DNA of 64,000 nucleotides. Origin: Polyodon spathula (taxonomy: Eukaryota; Chordata; Actinopteri; Acipenseriformes; Polyodontidae). Within the stretch, counting starts at the first letter, position 1; each line of letters opens with the position of its first letter. Shown piece after piece: positions 35,701 through 47,500 of the stretch. A model generated the notes under the pieces. That model was not told where the DNA came from, searched no databases, and worked only from the letters and a program-made list of their open reading frames with translations. Position numbers and translations under genes: made by a program. The stretch is taken from the NCBI RefSeq assembly GCF_017654505.1, contig NC_054543.1, forward strand, positions 24,590,339-24,654,338, given 5' to 3'.

Positions 35701-36235
35701 AAGCTAACTTCTAGTAATAGCAATAGTCCAAAATAAATAAACTGTACAGTAGCATGTATCAATAAGTTAAAGCGTGCTTTTTCTTAAATGCACGTTAAGG
35801 TGGTTTTACGTTTTCCTAGTTTTTATAAAAAGTAAGTTGTCTTTTTTTTTTTTTTTTTTTTAAGAAAACAAAATACTATGGTAGGCTACTAAAACCATTC
35901 CACAAGTATTTGCTTATATCACTAATAGCTAATAAAACAAAACTTGGGGTAGCCACAGTTTGACACGTAAAAACAGAATTTGACTTATGTTTTGCCAGGA
36001 CATTTGGCAGCGTTAACTTAAAATAAACAATTCAAAGGTTTGTACTTACTGTTTATAAGCCACTTCTCTTGCACGTTTTTTTAAGAACATATTCTGTGGT
36101 AGAAAGGTAATCCTTATGCAGCAGTATTTTCTTTATGATGCAGTAGCAATATTACAACCTTGGCCAAACCGAACATGCAACACAATTGTTTTGTTTTTAC
36201 ACTTTGCAGACAAAAAATACGACATCAAATAATAA
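32761..36235. other. NDUFA10: Intronic, mostly unrecognised
   Basis: Short related strings (ttccacgttctgcaggt at 33606 and ttccacgttctgcaagt at 33990) suggest an old local duplication. A G-run lies at 34567-34577. The minus-strand frame 35173-35574 ends with NRCRVCAKKGIRKDQDRI, whose CxxC...KKGxRKD pattern is reminiscent of the cysteine-rich C-terminus of piggyBac transposases, but the rest does not align in my reading. Confidence 0.35.
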
Positions 36236-36497
36236 AACTATGTAACACAGTTTTTGTTCCTGGGTAGTAAGTGTTATTTCCTAATTGCTTATGCCTCAAA
36301 AGTATAGAAAATGGCTATTATTCCCCACAAACTTTGCTTTTGTGACGGGACAGTGATATTTTGAAATTTACCTATTTCCAATGAGAAAATGGGCAAATTT
36401 GTGTCTTTTCGTTCACATAAAGTCAGAAAAAAACAACATATGAATCCAAATTAACATGTATTTATACTAAAGTAATACAAAAATGACTACAAAAGAT

Positions 36498-37979
36498 TTA
36501 GAAGTGAGTAGTTTTTCGAGATTTACGATTATACTGTAAATCACTTTCACGAATCAGCCCCCAAATGTAGTCTCCCATCATGTTCTTGTTATACTGTCCT
36601 TGGTAGCGGCGTTCAAAGTCCAGTATATCCTGGTGGAAGCGCTCGCCTTGCTCCTCCGAGTATGCTCCCATGTTCTCCTTGAATTTATCAAGATGAGCAT
36701 CAAGGATATGGACTTTGAGGGACATCCTACAGCCCATTGTGCCGTAGTTCTTCACCAGAGTCTCAACCAGCTCCACATAGTTTTCGGCCTTGTGATTGCC
36801 CAGGAAGCCCTGAACCACTGCAACAAAGCTGTTCCAAGCCACTTTCTCCTTACTAGTGAGCTTCTTGGGGAATTCATTGCACTCCAGGATCTTCTTTATC
36901 TGTGGTCCGACGAAGACACCGGCTTTGACCTTTGCCTCAGACAGCTTAGGGAAGAAGTCTTGAAGGTACTTGAAGGCTGCCGACTCCTTATCTAGAGCTC
37001 TGACAAATTGTTTCATAAGGCCCAATTTGATGTGCAGTGGTGGCATCAGCACCTTCCGGGGGTCCACCAGTGGCTCCCACTTGACGTTGTTCCTCCCCAC
37101 AGAGAACTCAGTCCTCTGTGGCCAGTCCCGCCTGTGGTAGTGCGCCTTGGTGTCCCTGCTGTCCCAAAGGCAAAGATAGCAGGGAAACTTGGTAAAACCA
37201 CCTTGGAGACCCGTCAGGAATGCCACCATTTTGAAGTCTCCTATGACCTCCCAGCCGTACTCATCATACTTCAAGGCGTCCAGCAAGGTCTTGATGCTGT
37301 TGTAATCCCCTTTTAGGTGCACCAAGTGAGCCAGGGGAAGAGACGGGTACTTGTTAGCATTATGGAGCAGCACGGCTTTGAGGCTCCTGGATGAGATGTC
37401 AATGAAGAGGCTCCACTCATTCTGGTTACAGGCGATTCCGATTGCCTTGAACAGACTGGTCACATTGTGGCAGAAGCAGAGCCCATCTTCACGGGTGAAG
37501 AAGCTGGAAAAAGGTTGGTGACGCTTCCTCTGATCTGCGACTTGCACACTTTCATCCAACAAGTTCCACTGCTTGAGCCTAGACGTCAAAAGCTCGGCAC
37601 TGGACTTGGTGAGACCAAGATTTCTAATCAAGTCGTTGAGGTCTTTTTGGTTGGGGTAGTATGGGTTTCTCTCCTCAGCTCCACCTCTGAAATTGTCATC
37701 TGGATCTACAACGTCTTCCTCGCTCTCTGACTTGCTGCTCTCTTCTAAAGACGGCTGCTCTCTGTCCCTGGAGGAGTGGGTACGGGGAGCTCATGGCAGT
37801 GTTGCACCGGGGTGTGGGTGAAGGAAGGTCCGGATACATGATAGCAGGTGCATTCTTGCCAGTCCGACGTTTGGAAGGGTCCACCATGCAGAAGTAGCAG
37901 TTGCTTGAGTGCTCAGTGGGTTCCCGCCAAATTTTTGGGGTAGCGAACTTCATGGCTCTCTTTTCCCCTCTGTACCATC
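36498..37979 (-). pseudogene. Candidate transposase, main exon, of the TIR element
   Basis: The uninterrupted C-terminal 377 residues (36498-37631) include LFIDISSRSLKAVLLH (Asp78), WEVIGDFKMVAFLTGLQGGF (Asp132), a CYLCLWDSRDTKAHYH cysteine-histidine insert (~151-165) and GAYSEEQGERFHQDILDFER (Glu326-330). It ends NRKSRKTTHF and a stop. The D...D...CxxC...E order is what one expects from an RNase H-like DDE transposase with an inserted zinc site; this is inference from motif spacing. The exon's 5' part (37979-37632) reads TPKIWREPTEHSSNCYFCMV (a second CxxC) but needs two frameshifts, near 37820 and 37770. The acceptor is tttgtag|GATGGTAC. The family is very widespread as unnamed repeat protein in metazoan genomes, to my recollection. 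Confidence 0.75.
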
Positions 37980-38050
37980 CTACAAAAATACATTTATTTC
38001 ACCCATGACTAATGTGTAAGAGATTCTCGCAGCATTTTTCATATATGATT

Positions 38051-38463
38051 GTGGCAGAGCAAAGCTCTGCCCTTTTTTAATTGGCAGGGATGGGGTTAAT
38101 TTCCCCTACCTGCCTGGGTTTGTTATGTTCAGGTGGCTGTGGTTGATTAGTTGGTTAATTAACGATCAATCAGCGCCCAGCCACCTGACATAAAAGGAGG
38201 CCTCTGCTTCTCATTTGAGAGGAGGGAGCTGAGGAAGCAGGTTGGTGTTTGTGTGTGATTTTTTGAATTTTGCTAAAACCAATGAAGGCATTGCCCAGCC
38301 TGGAAACCTTTATTTTTGTGAGTTTTTGTTTTTGCTTTATTTGTGTTTGAGTATCTGTTATTTTGCCCTTGTGCACCCTTTATTTTTGTTTATTTATAAT
38401 AAAATTAGTATTTTTTTGAACTGCAGACTGTCTCAGGGCCTCTATTCACTCGCCAGCCTGCCA
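38051..38463 (+). mobile_element. Solo LTR nested in the transposon's intron
   Basis: Begins tgtggcagagcaaagctctg and ends around cgccagcctgcca, so it has the TG...CA ends of an LTR. It contains a TATA-like cataaaagg near 38190 and a polyadenylation-like ataataaaattag near 38396-38408, in + orientation. No internal retroelement sequence or second LTR is present, which fits LTR-LTR recombination. The target duplication is unclear (atgat versus ttgat). The parental family (gypsy-like or endogenous retrovirus) cannot be told from the LTR alone. Confidence 0.65.
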
Positions 38464-38585
38464 AATTGATATATTTTTTCAATAACATTGAAAATTGTAA
38501 AACATTTTAAAATTAAAACTTTTACAATTTTAAAAATTAACACATTTTATAACATAAAATTCCAAGTAACAATTGTCCATCTTAC

Positions 38586-38820
38586 CTTCCAGAGTTTTTT
38601 TGCAGTGCTCGCAGGTGAAATGAGGTGCCCAGGGTTTGTCTTGATCCCCGACAGGCATGCTGAAATATGCCTTGTAGGCCTCACACATCTTAGCAGATGC
38701 TTCCACGGAGTACTTTTTCGCTCTTGTCTTGATAAATTGGCTGCAGACATAGCAAAATGCGTCTGCCGGATGCTTGCAGCCTCTTGATGCCATCTCAGAA
38801 AAATCCAGATATGTATCCAC
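38586..38820 (-). pseudogene. Candidate transposase, first exon, of the TIR element
   Basis: Reads MASRGCKHPADAFCYVCSQF near the start, then ASAKMCEAYKAYFSMPVGDQ and KPWAPHFTCEHCKKTLE, and stops at a clean donor (CTGGAAG|gtaag at 38585). The cysteines (C-x(8)-C-x(2)-C ... C-x(2)-C) look like a zinc-binding N-terminal DNA-binding domain. Splicing onto 37979 keeps frame and gives a Glu-Gly-Trp-Tyr junction. The exon is intact; the frameshifts are only in exon 2. Two possible ATGs exist (38818-38820 and 38791-38793); the second starts the conserved part. Confidence 0.75.
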
Positions 38821-39110
38821 CTAGGCAGCTGGAACTAAACTGAACTGGTGGGCTTAAGGCCCCTGTATTATACTACTATTTATATTACTGGAAAGTTCTA
38901 GAAGTTACTGCAAGTTTACTCAGCACTGAATATATCTGGAATGTTCTGGAAAATAGGTACATTTCAAAATATCACTGTCCTGGTCACAAAAGCAAAGTTT
39001 GTGGGGAATAATAGCCATTTTCTATACTTTTGAGGCATAAGCAATTAGGAAATAACACTACCCAGGAACCAAAAAATATATATATATTGTTACACGGTGT
39101 AATCATTTGG

Positions 39111-39603
39111 ATATAATTTCGGTATCTTGTGCTGTTTACAGTTTGCTTCTATCATGTGTGCATCCAAAGTTATTAAACTTTTTAAAGTTGACATTTGAGC
39201 TTTTATTTGAACTACAAACCAGAGCTTGGCAATTTGCATCACTCAGTACGTTAGATACCGTAGCCAAAGTGTTGATGTTTTTGTTTTTAAACACATTGTC
39301 TTATGTGTTTTTCACATTTCCACATTAAATGTCCCATTATGACTCATTAGTTGGCTAATCTTCTATCTAAAACTGTCATTGAGACTGTAAAGAGATATTC
39401 AGGGTAAAAACAATAACATGATTAAATATCAAAAGAAAATAACATTTTGATGAATTAATCCCTTAGTCTTTTTAGGCCCTGTACCCCTTTCCAAAAAATG
39501 TAGTCTACCGCGTACCCCATCTGAGATAGGGTCATAATATACATATACAAACAGAAAAAAATCGAATTACTAGGTTTAAGTACTTACTGATGTTAACTGA
39601 ATG
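39111..39603. other. NDUFA10: Intronic spacer
   Basis: No features beyond short chance frames. Confidence 0.5.
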
Positions 39604-39604
39604 A

Positions 39605-39673
<69 letters not shown>
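39604..39673. repeat. (TG)n(TA)n(TG)n microsatellite
   Basis: Two TG runs flank a short TATA segment. Confidence 0.95.
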
Positions 39674-39674
<1 letters not shown>

Positions 39675-40584
39675 GAATGCTTACCTACCATTGTGATGAT
39701 GTGCCTGCTTTTTATCACAGATTCCAGTAAAGCTACACCCTGATTAGTAAACAATGCAGCCCCTAGTCAAGGGTATGTTATTCTGTGTTTTATAATGAAT
39801 GAATAGGAATTACAAAAGTCCTAAACAAAAGTTACAAAAAAATGTACGTGGGTCAGTAAAAAAGTAAAAATAAACAGGACTAGAGTGACTAGAGTTCAGT
39901 CAATTACTGTTAATGGAAAACTGCCGTTAAACTAATTTAAATAAAATACAGTTAATTAAAAATGCTATGTAAAATTATTTCAAAATCCAGACCAACAAGT
40001 GGCAAAACGAGTCGAAAAACAGGTTATGCTTTTGAAAACAAAATAGGGTTCTAATTTAAAAAAAAAAAAAATCAGAAAGCAATTCGCAACAAAAGTCACG
40101 CATTTCTTCCAACAAATGCAGAAGTGTAGAGAGAAAACAGATGGGGCATTTTGCATAAAAAATTTTAAAATTTAAAAAAAATCTGGTAGCATGCGGAACT
40201 GTGTGAATATTGAATAACACTTTGAATATGTATGTTTTCTTTATTTATTTAACTCGAATGTTATGGTTTAACACTTGAGCTGGACATTTAAAATGCTATG
40301 TGTGTATTGTGCAGTATCGAATCCAGCCAGTATAAGCACATTGTTTTGAAGTGAATATTTCCAAAAGCTAAATTTGATTATAGTAGAAAGGTAACATTTA
40401 TATCATGCAGTCAAAAATGCCTTTTAGCAAAATGCTTACATGTTAGTGTTTAGTGCAATCATCTGTTCATTTTAATCAGCTGCCAGACAGCTTGTTGATG
40501 GGCACTCTGTAATGATCCCCCGTTTAGTGGCTGATGGGTTTATAACGCTACCATCAGCATAAGACACGTATTTTCCTCTCGACT
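39674..40584. other. NDUFA10: Intronic spacer
   Basis: Nothing recognised. Confidence 0.5.
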
Positions 40585-40656
40585 AGAGCTTGCTCTTTAG
40601 TTGACTGGTAAGGCGTTCCTCTTTTAACCACAGGTTCGCGTCCCGGTCCTGCCGTT
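40585..40656 (+). pseudogene. tRNA-like pseudogene or SINE head
   Basis: An A-box-like tagttgactggtaagg is followed by cctcttttaacc, which matches a tRNA-Lys(UUU) anticodon loop (CTTTTAA), and a good B box ggttcgcgtcc at about 40632-40642. The variable arm is too short and the acceptor stem does not pair well by eye, so it is unlikely to be a functional tRNA. Confidence 0.4.
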
Positions 40657-40815
40657 CCATGCAGTTCAATGGAGTGTAAAACCCAAAAGTTACAACTTGC
40701 TATGATATGAACACACTCAATAGGTCTGGAGTAGGGAATCCAATTTCAGACACTTCCCAATCCAGGAGTTAGTGATTTGATTATTTTATTTTTTTTACAT
40801 CTATGATTCCATTTT

Positions 40816-40882
<67 letters not shown>

Positions 40883-40897
40883 GTAATAATAATAATA
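40816..40897. repeat. (AAT)n microsatellite
   Basis: About 26 units with one TAG interruption. Confidence 0.97.
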
Positions 40898-41461
40898 CCA
40901 TGCTTTTGCTTTTATTAGCCTAATAATTAGCACTGTACATGTGTAGGCTAATGGAATTACTCGACAAAGGAGTTCTTCAACAAATTAGTCATAGCGAAAA
41001 AACACAAAGAATTGCAAGTAAAGATAATGAAGTCATGCCGTGATTTCACTTTCTAAGTAGGGCGGCACAGCTGCCTGGTAAACTCAATAATACTGTTATT
41101 TAAAAACAAACTTAGGCAAAACACACTGAACTGATTAAACTAATCTACAAACACTGAACATTTAAACTCCAGGAACCAAAAGTACCTAGTAAATTCAATA
41201 AAAAAAAAAAAAAAAAAAAGTGAAACGTTTTAATTTATTAACAGATGACAGAAAATAAAAGTATTTTACCAATTTGTTTAATTGCAGGTTTTTTTTTTTT
41301 TTTTTTTTTTGAGAGGCTTTCTAATTCCATACAGTTTAAAAAAAAAAAAAAAAAAAAATCTAGTTTTTCTATCTCCAAATTGTTTCTTCTCTTTCAGGAT
41401 TACATTTCTGTAGTGTTTAAGTATCATGTTGTAAGTGACTGCAGCTGATGCATAGTTCAAA
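40898..41461. other. NDUFA10: Intronic, poly(T)/poly(A) hairpin
   Basis: An A-run at about 41201-41219, a T-run at 41289-41310 and an A-run at 41338-41358 are close together. The last two can pair with a 27-base loop. Confidence 0.7.
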
Positions 41462-41545
41462 CACCCTAGTCTTGTATCTTATGAAGTGCTTTGTGATGGT
41501 GGTCCACTATGAAAGGCTCTATATATAAACAAATTATTATAAAGT
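41462..41545 (+). mobile_element. LINE/SINE 3' tail remnant (L2-like)
   Basis: The strings gaagtgctttgtgatggtgg and actatgaaaggctctatata match the conserved 3' tail pattern (aagcgctttg...tgaaaggcgctatataaa) shared by fish L2-clade LINEs and their SINE partners. Only the tail is present. Confidence 0.65.
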
Positions 41546-41798
41546 TATTATTAACATGGTGACACCCCTCTCTCCCTTCTCTTTCTATTTCCATGCTACT
41601 GTCAAAAAACTGCTCCTGTTCCTGTTCATTCACTTCTGTAACTTGTTCGAATACAATAATTGGTTTAAATGATAGAATACTAAGGTGATTTAAGATTAGC
41701 AATTAGCTTTAAGGGTTATGCTTTTTGAGCTAAAGGAATAATAATGTGTATTATTTATTTACAGAGTATAAAGCGAAGGTTTAACAAAACGAAAAAAA

Positions 41799-41921
<123 letters not shown>

Positions 41922-42214
41922 CCCTTTTAACCCTATTGTCTCTATGTTCTTACTGCACTTGCTTAGTCATTATTTATTTCTTAGCAGTGAATATACAATT
42001 AACCTACATGTAATATATGATAGCGAAGGCATGCGTCAATGAGTAACAAATTAGAATTGGCATTCAATAAAGTTGCGTTTTACACAGTAACAAATAGCTG
42101 TTTGAAAATAAAAATAACAGCGGCCACAAATGTATTGATTTTAAAACATTCTACCTTTGTCTGTCTGATACATCTAAAATAACAGTAACACTGCTGGCAA
42201 CAGTTCTTCTGAAA

Positions 42215-42690
42215 CTGAATCTGTTACGCCCTCCTGAGCAACCCCACTCTCTCGTGTACCCCAAGTTTAGTTGTTCTTTTCAGATTGGTTGGAGGACCAC
42301 CATCAATTTTTGAAATTTTCCTCTTGATTGATTTTTTAGCATTCTGCTCCATATTTTTGTGTCCATATTCTGCACGTCTTTTAGACTGCTTGCTCTGTGG
42401 ATTAACGTTATTCATGTTCTTGGTAATTCTTCTGTATGCTTGGTGTTTGTGCACTTGTTAGAAAATGTCCCTAACAGTGTTCATTCTTCAACATTGTACT
42501 CCTCTAAAAGACATAATTGTTCAGCTGTGGTGAACTGCATACATCTTTCTTTTCAAATGTTGGCCATTGTTTCTTTCTCAGTCAGTGTCTTAAATTACCC
42601 AGAACACTCTGTTGGTCTGGCTCGTTACACTGGTCTTAGGTAAGATGCCTTTATGCAACCGGCTATTAAGTCTATCTTTATGCAACCGGC
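42215..42690 (-). mobile_element. Harbinger-like remnant with MYB/SANT-type fragment
   Basis: In one minus-strand frame the reading is TAEQLCLLEEYNVEE, TLLGTFSNKCTNTKHTEELP, KDVQNMDTKIWSRMLKNQSR and KFQKLMVV, with stops between. This resembles the MYB/SANT-like partner protein of PIF/Harbinger transposons (pattern: FTxxEKxxLLEEY...LxGxFSxxxTxxxKxxAWxxI...VKxKWxxLKxxxK). On the + strand tttatgcaaccggc occurs twice (42650 and 42677), like Harbinger tips. It ends about 35 bp before the NDUFA10 splice acceptor. The protein assignment is tentative. Confidence 0.45.
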
Positions 42691-42724
42691 CCATGGACTA
42701 ACAGTTCTGTTTTCATTCTCCTAG

Positions 42725-42810
42725 GTGGCAGAAGATATTGAATACCTGAAGTTTGAAAAGGGGCCCTGGTTGGAGCAGGATGATGTCACCTTTCATTACA
42801 TCCGGATGCT
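42725..42810 (+). CDS. NDUFA10: NDUFA10 coding exon (third from last)
   Basis: Follows ctcctag and precedes gtaagt. The 86 bases read VAEDIEYLKFEKGPWLEQDD then VTFHYIRM plus two bases (CT) of a Leu codon. The vertebrate NDUFA10 sequence here is VEDIEYLKFDKGPWLKQD..., so the match is close over most positions, with the KGPWL core conserved. Phase 0 at the start agrees with the exon at 5717-5771 and phase 2 at the end agrees with the next exon. This region lies in the C-terminal part of the deoxynucleoside-kinase-like subunit that sits on the matrix side of the complex I membrane arm. Confidence 0.95.
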
Positions 42811-44438
42811 GTAAGTCATATTGGAAAGGTTTCAGGTGTACAGTTTCCCATTGTATCTGTTTTCTCGGCTGTGTTGAAGTAAGCTTTCTTTCACAAGCAT
42901 ATTTTTTTCATGTTGGCAATCTTTCTGAGTGGATTTGCATTATGTTGCTTTATTATTGAATTTTCTTTTTTGTTTAAATCAGATTTGTAAAAAAAAAAAA
43001 AAACAACAACAAAAAAAAAACAATACTAATGTTGTTTCAAAGCAAGCTGTTTGGGTAGTTTTTAAATAATACAAGTAACAACATTTGACCAATGACTTTG
43101 CTGACATCTTGTGGTTGGTTTGTGGATGGTAAAGATATTTTTATAAAAGTGGTAACCAACTATATTGTATGATTTAAAGGTCAAGTTCAGTTGTGGTTAT
43201 GAGAAAAAATAACCCTTTTGTGTCATTTAATCTTGGAGATCATTTGAGATAGCAACATCATATTTGCAGGATTATATAAAAACGAAAAAAATCCATGCAG
43301 AATGTCTGTATCTCTGGCTGCCATATTGAGATCCTGTGTCTTTTTTTTTAGGTTTTAGCAGTATGGAGTACTTTTGTATTTTGTACTCACTGTATTCATC
43401 TTTTTTTGTTATGTCCCAGGGATACTTTATATTGTTCCCTTTTCAAAAATGGGCCTTTCCTCATTCACTACAGGGACCATTTAGTAAGTGAATACACTTT
43501 CCTGGTCCTGGACGTTAGAGGGAAGGGTTAAAAGCAGGCCCCTTGGGAAGGAGTTTATTGCTATGAAATGTGCAATGCTCGGTGTGTATCACTACCACAA
43601 CTATGTACAGACCAAGGGAGGGCATAGCTGCTGAGATTTTATATATCAGCTGCCTGTATATTTAAAGTTTGATACAGTACTAAACTGCCTAGTTGGTGAG
43701 GCATCAGCAACCCGTACTGTACATTTTTTAGTTTGCTCTACTAAGCTGAACCCAATTTGCGTGTCTGTAGGGATTTTTTTTGTTCCATTTCTGACCCAGA
43801 CTTACTGAATTTGAATCCCCCCCCCTTTGTTTGTGAGACAGCAAGAACATGTTAACGACCCCGCAATAAATCAGAAGTGAGTTCATCCTCCAATTAAATC
43901 TATCCTCTGATTTTAATTTTAAAGCTTGGACTCTGGGTGAGGATGGAGAGGAGTCAAACCGGCAGTAGAAATGAGTATTGAGAGCAGTTCCATATAAATA
44001 CAATGTGGGTCAGTGCAAAGTGACATTTAAAACTGTTCATTTAAAAAAAATAGCCAGAACTTAGAAGCCCTTCAATTTGAACAGTCTGGTCCTGTTCACA
44101 AGGCTCTTTAAGGAATGTTTTGTTAAGGAATGTTTTTCAAAGCCTGTTTAGATGATTCATGATATATGGACCATTTAGGCTGCTGTACCTTGTCACCATG
44201 TAAACTGTCATACATACTTTACCATGAAACATGTATTTATTGATCAGTCCATAATTGGATAAAAAAAAGAATGTTACCTTTGCATTAAACAAATGTTAAT
44301 ATATTAGACTTTATGCAGGGCAGAAGAATTGTTGGTGCCAGTGTCTTTCTCTATAGCGCTGTACCTGTATTGGTGTTGGCACTCAGTTTACACAGATAGT
44401 CCCGTAGGCTCACCCTTGTTTGTTTGGATTCTCTCTAG
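42811..44438 (+). other. NDUFA10: NDUFA10 intron
   Basis: GT (42811) to AG (44438). Contains an A-rich run near 42990-43020 and unique-looking sequence. The frame at 43728-44003 on the - strand has no recognisable motif. Confidence 0.85.
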
Positions 44439-44547
44439 GGTTGAGGATAAGCAGAAGGTGGCAGACCTGACCTGTATCCCCCGGTATCTGCCAGAAGTGA
44501 CAATCGGCGCCCATGACTATGACGAGGCCTATTATGCTTTCAAATCG
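44439..44547 (+). CDS. NDUFA10: NDUFA10 coding exon (second from last)
   Basis: Bounded by ctctctag and gtaagg. The first G completes the split Leu codon, then VEDKQKVADLTCIPRYLPEV and TIGAHDYDEAYYAFKS follow, ending in phase 0. The block LPEVTIGAH is a signature of NDUFA10 near its C-terminus, and the preceding LLVxDKxxV segment is equally placed. 109 bases = 1 + 36 codons, so the three exons join without frame disruption. Purifying selection appears active: the only divergence from the mammalian sequence I recall is in the less conserved stretches. Confidence 0.96.
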
Positions 44548-47500
44548 GTAAGGCGAAGAAAATAAAATGCACCTTTTTTATTTCATTAACACACAGCCAT
44601 CAAGCTTGCAGATGGTTTCTCCAGTTTATAAGAACTTTTTTTAAATATAATTTAATAACAAAAACTTGATGCTACATCATATGACTGAACTTAAAAAAGC
44701 TGTTGCAGTCATAATTCTACTGATTGATTAAAAATTATGTCTGAAATAACTTCACAATTTAGAAAGGGGGCCTCCATATATCTCCAGATTCAGATACACT
44801 CAATAACTTTTGCTAAAGAATGTCCTTGCCAAGTTCTATTACAACTGGATAATCAGTTACCTAGAAATATAGGGTAAAAGTATGATTAGTGTGGACAGGC
44901 ATGTCTCTTTATCTACTTAGAGTCTCACAATATCTTGTGTTAAAGAATGTACTTAGCAAGTTTCTTCACAATTGAATAAGCGGTTCTGTAGATTTAAGTA
45001 AAAAAAAAATTAAATTGTATGTACTTGGTGTTCACGTATGTGCCTTCTGGACACTGACCCATATACAAACCAAAATCAAAATGGTTGGTTGGTTAGTTGA
45101 AGGATTTCCACAGCACTGGTAAGCCTGTGGTACCTTCTAGCAGCACAGTTCCTTTTAACTTCGTACAGGGATGGTACCGAGCCACCTTTTCTGCAGCACC
45201 TGCTTTCAGCATCAGAGCTCGTAAGAATCTTAGGCTCCAAGGCCATATGGCTGCAGACAGTAATCTGGGCTGGGAACCCCAGCCAGTTTGCTATTAAAAG
45301 GACTGTTCCACTGCAACACATGTATATAGTTTTACCTTGGTGAGCATTTTCATAAATGTACTGTACAAATAGGCGCATATGTTTATGTTGGGATTGCGCA
45401 TACATACAAGAAAAGCTCATGGGCATGTTTTTAAGGAAATAGTTGAATGCAAAATAAATAATGTAAATTACAAGACTTTTTACTAAAACAACACTGTTAA
45501 TTTGTAAACATCTTGGGTCCCACGCTTTGCATATGCAGTCATCGTCAACCAGGGGTGTCTATACTCGAACACAGATGTGTTAGCATATATATGAAACCAA
45601 AGCAGTAACTGCGTCTTACCCAAGTATAAACCTGTATGCCCATTTACATGATCTTATGCTGTGTACTGTGGTGCTGGAGTGGAGTTACAAAGTGACAGGT
45701 TCTGCTCCTCTGCAGCCTGGCTCCCCCCTGCACTGCAGCCCCTTCTCTTGCAGGGCAGGGTTTGGCTGCTGTCAAAGTTATTTTTGTTGTTTTTGTTTTT
45801 TTGATGAAACAGAGCAATCAGACTGGGGCTCGGATATTGGCTAGGATTTCAGAAAGTTCTGTAGTGGGCTAATTTACTTTAATGGATAGGCCTCTCATTG
45901 GTTTCCTTTATAGAACTAGTAATTTGCACTAACAGCATTTAAAAAAGATATTTAGGCAACAATTACCAGAGATTACAGGTCAATTTGTTCACCTATTATA
46001 CTGTTTGTTATCTGTGTAGTACTTTTAAGAAGTCCCTTTTAATAGTTCAGTATAAAAAATAAAATAAAAAAAACACTAATTAAATATAATTATAATTATA
46101 CATTTTTAGATTTAAGATACCCCAAAATAGATGCTGTATTTAGCTTGTTTTGGCAGCTCTTGATAGACACATTAATCAAATGGAAGGTTTGCTAAAAACC
46201 TCACTACAGTCTGTTTCCTTTTGAGTGATTATGGACTGTTTTTTAGAGTTTGAAATAAAACCCATGTTATTTATAGTGAAAATGTGAGTGGTTTAATCTG
46301 ATGAAATAGTTCCATAAATCTTACTTGTCATGCTCTTTTATTTGTGATTTATTTCTCATATGTACAGTTTTGAAAGAAGCACATGTTTTAGTAAACGCAT
46401 TTTCATTTTTAAAAAAAGTATATCTGCTACCATAGTAGACACAGTTGTTAGTACCTGCCTTCCATGTATTCTGTTACTGTTTCACTTTCTGGATCATTTC
46501 TCCAGCAGGTTAAAGCATGTCAGTAATTAAAGAAAACAAACGGTTGGTAAATAACCGGTGAAGTGTAGGATTGGTGGGGGCGATTTCCAGGTGAAATAAC
46601 AGACAGTACAAGACCACCTGAAAGTAAAGCATGCAAACAGAGCTTTTATAACCTAGTTTAGCCTAATACAGTACCAGATATTCATGTCAAATCTTGTTTT
46701 GTCGAATCTCGCTTGTGGGCATGACGCAACAAAGATGAGCGAGAAGCGACACTCAACATATTTAGCGGTCGCCACAGAGAACCTATGAAACCTATACAAG
46801 CTGCATCTCCCTGGTGCAAGCCAGCTTCAGTCATGATGGGCAAGACAGAATACCAGACAGATTTTAATGGAGGACTGGCAGCAGGGCCTCTTTTATCAGG
46901 TACAACTCTTTTTATCATGTCCAACTGCAGCTCTGAAAAGTGATAAACAGAATGTGCTGCAGATTTTTAAAACCAGCTTTTCAAAGAAAGTACAGTGTTG
47001 CAATGATACTAACACCTCATGCGCTTACCTAATGACATCCAGGTCTTAGATACCATTCTTTTCATTCAACTATTCATTGCCATTTCTTATTCTATACTAA
47101 TACTGTACGTCATGGTCTTGAGTGTTTCCGTCATACCGATGGCTCTGATTTTGAATTTACAGCGATGGCACAAGATGTATATTATTGATATAGTAACTTA
47201 TTTTAGACATCTGCTTACATTTTTATGACTAAAAACAGAAATTATTTTCCGACTGTGGTATTTTTATTTATTTATTACATTTTTTTAATGTGGTGTGTTC
47301 TTTCAAACTAATGAGTTTTTTGTTCTATTTTTATTTAATTTTTTTTACAAGAAACTAGAAACCCACAGATATAAGAAACTATTCAAGCTACTTTAGTCTA
47401 ACAAAAAGCATAAGGTGCAGAATGAATATAAATGAACAACTGTAATTACACTCACACAATTCCAATGTATTTGTTGTGTTTTGATCCCTGTTATAAAAAG

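Larger units (their letters stand above)
36236..39110 (-). mobile_element. Unclassified TIR DNA transposon with a two-exon gene
   Basis: Terminal inverted repeats of roughly 150 bp bracket the element. The left one starts actatgtaacacagtttttg at about 36238 and continues ttcctgggtagtaagtgtta and cctaattgcttatgcctcaa. The right one, read inward on the - strand from about 39104, is accgtgtaacaatatatata, ggttcctgggtagtgttatt, cctaattgcttatgcctcaa, ending with matching aatatcactgtc. An AT expansion sits near the right tip. A spliced gene on the - strand fills the interior. A palindromic derivative of the same left end lies at 56708-57315. I cannot assign a named superfamily with confidence. Confidence 0.85.

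Noticed and set aside
36498..37631. Long clean frame as a host gene
   Set aside because: It is bracketed by terminal inverted repeats, its other exon is in the same element, its upstream part has frameshifts, and a derivative of its end occurs at 56.7 kb. It is mobile-element derived.
40585..40656. Functional tRNA-Lys gene
   Set aside because: The B box and anticodon loop look right but the acceptor stem does not pair by eye and the variable region is short. Kept only as a pseudogene or SINE head.
45076..45426. 116-residue frame in the last NDUFA10 intron
   Set aside because: No motif, no start context, no splice linkage; the opposite strand is open as well.
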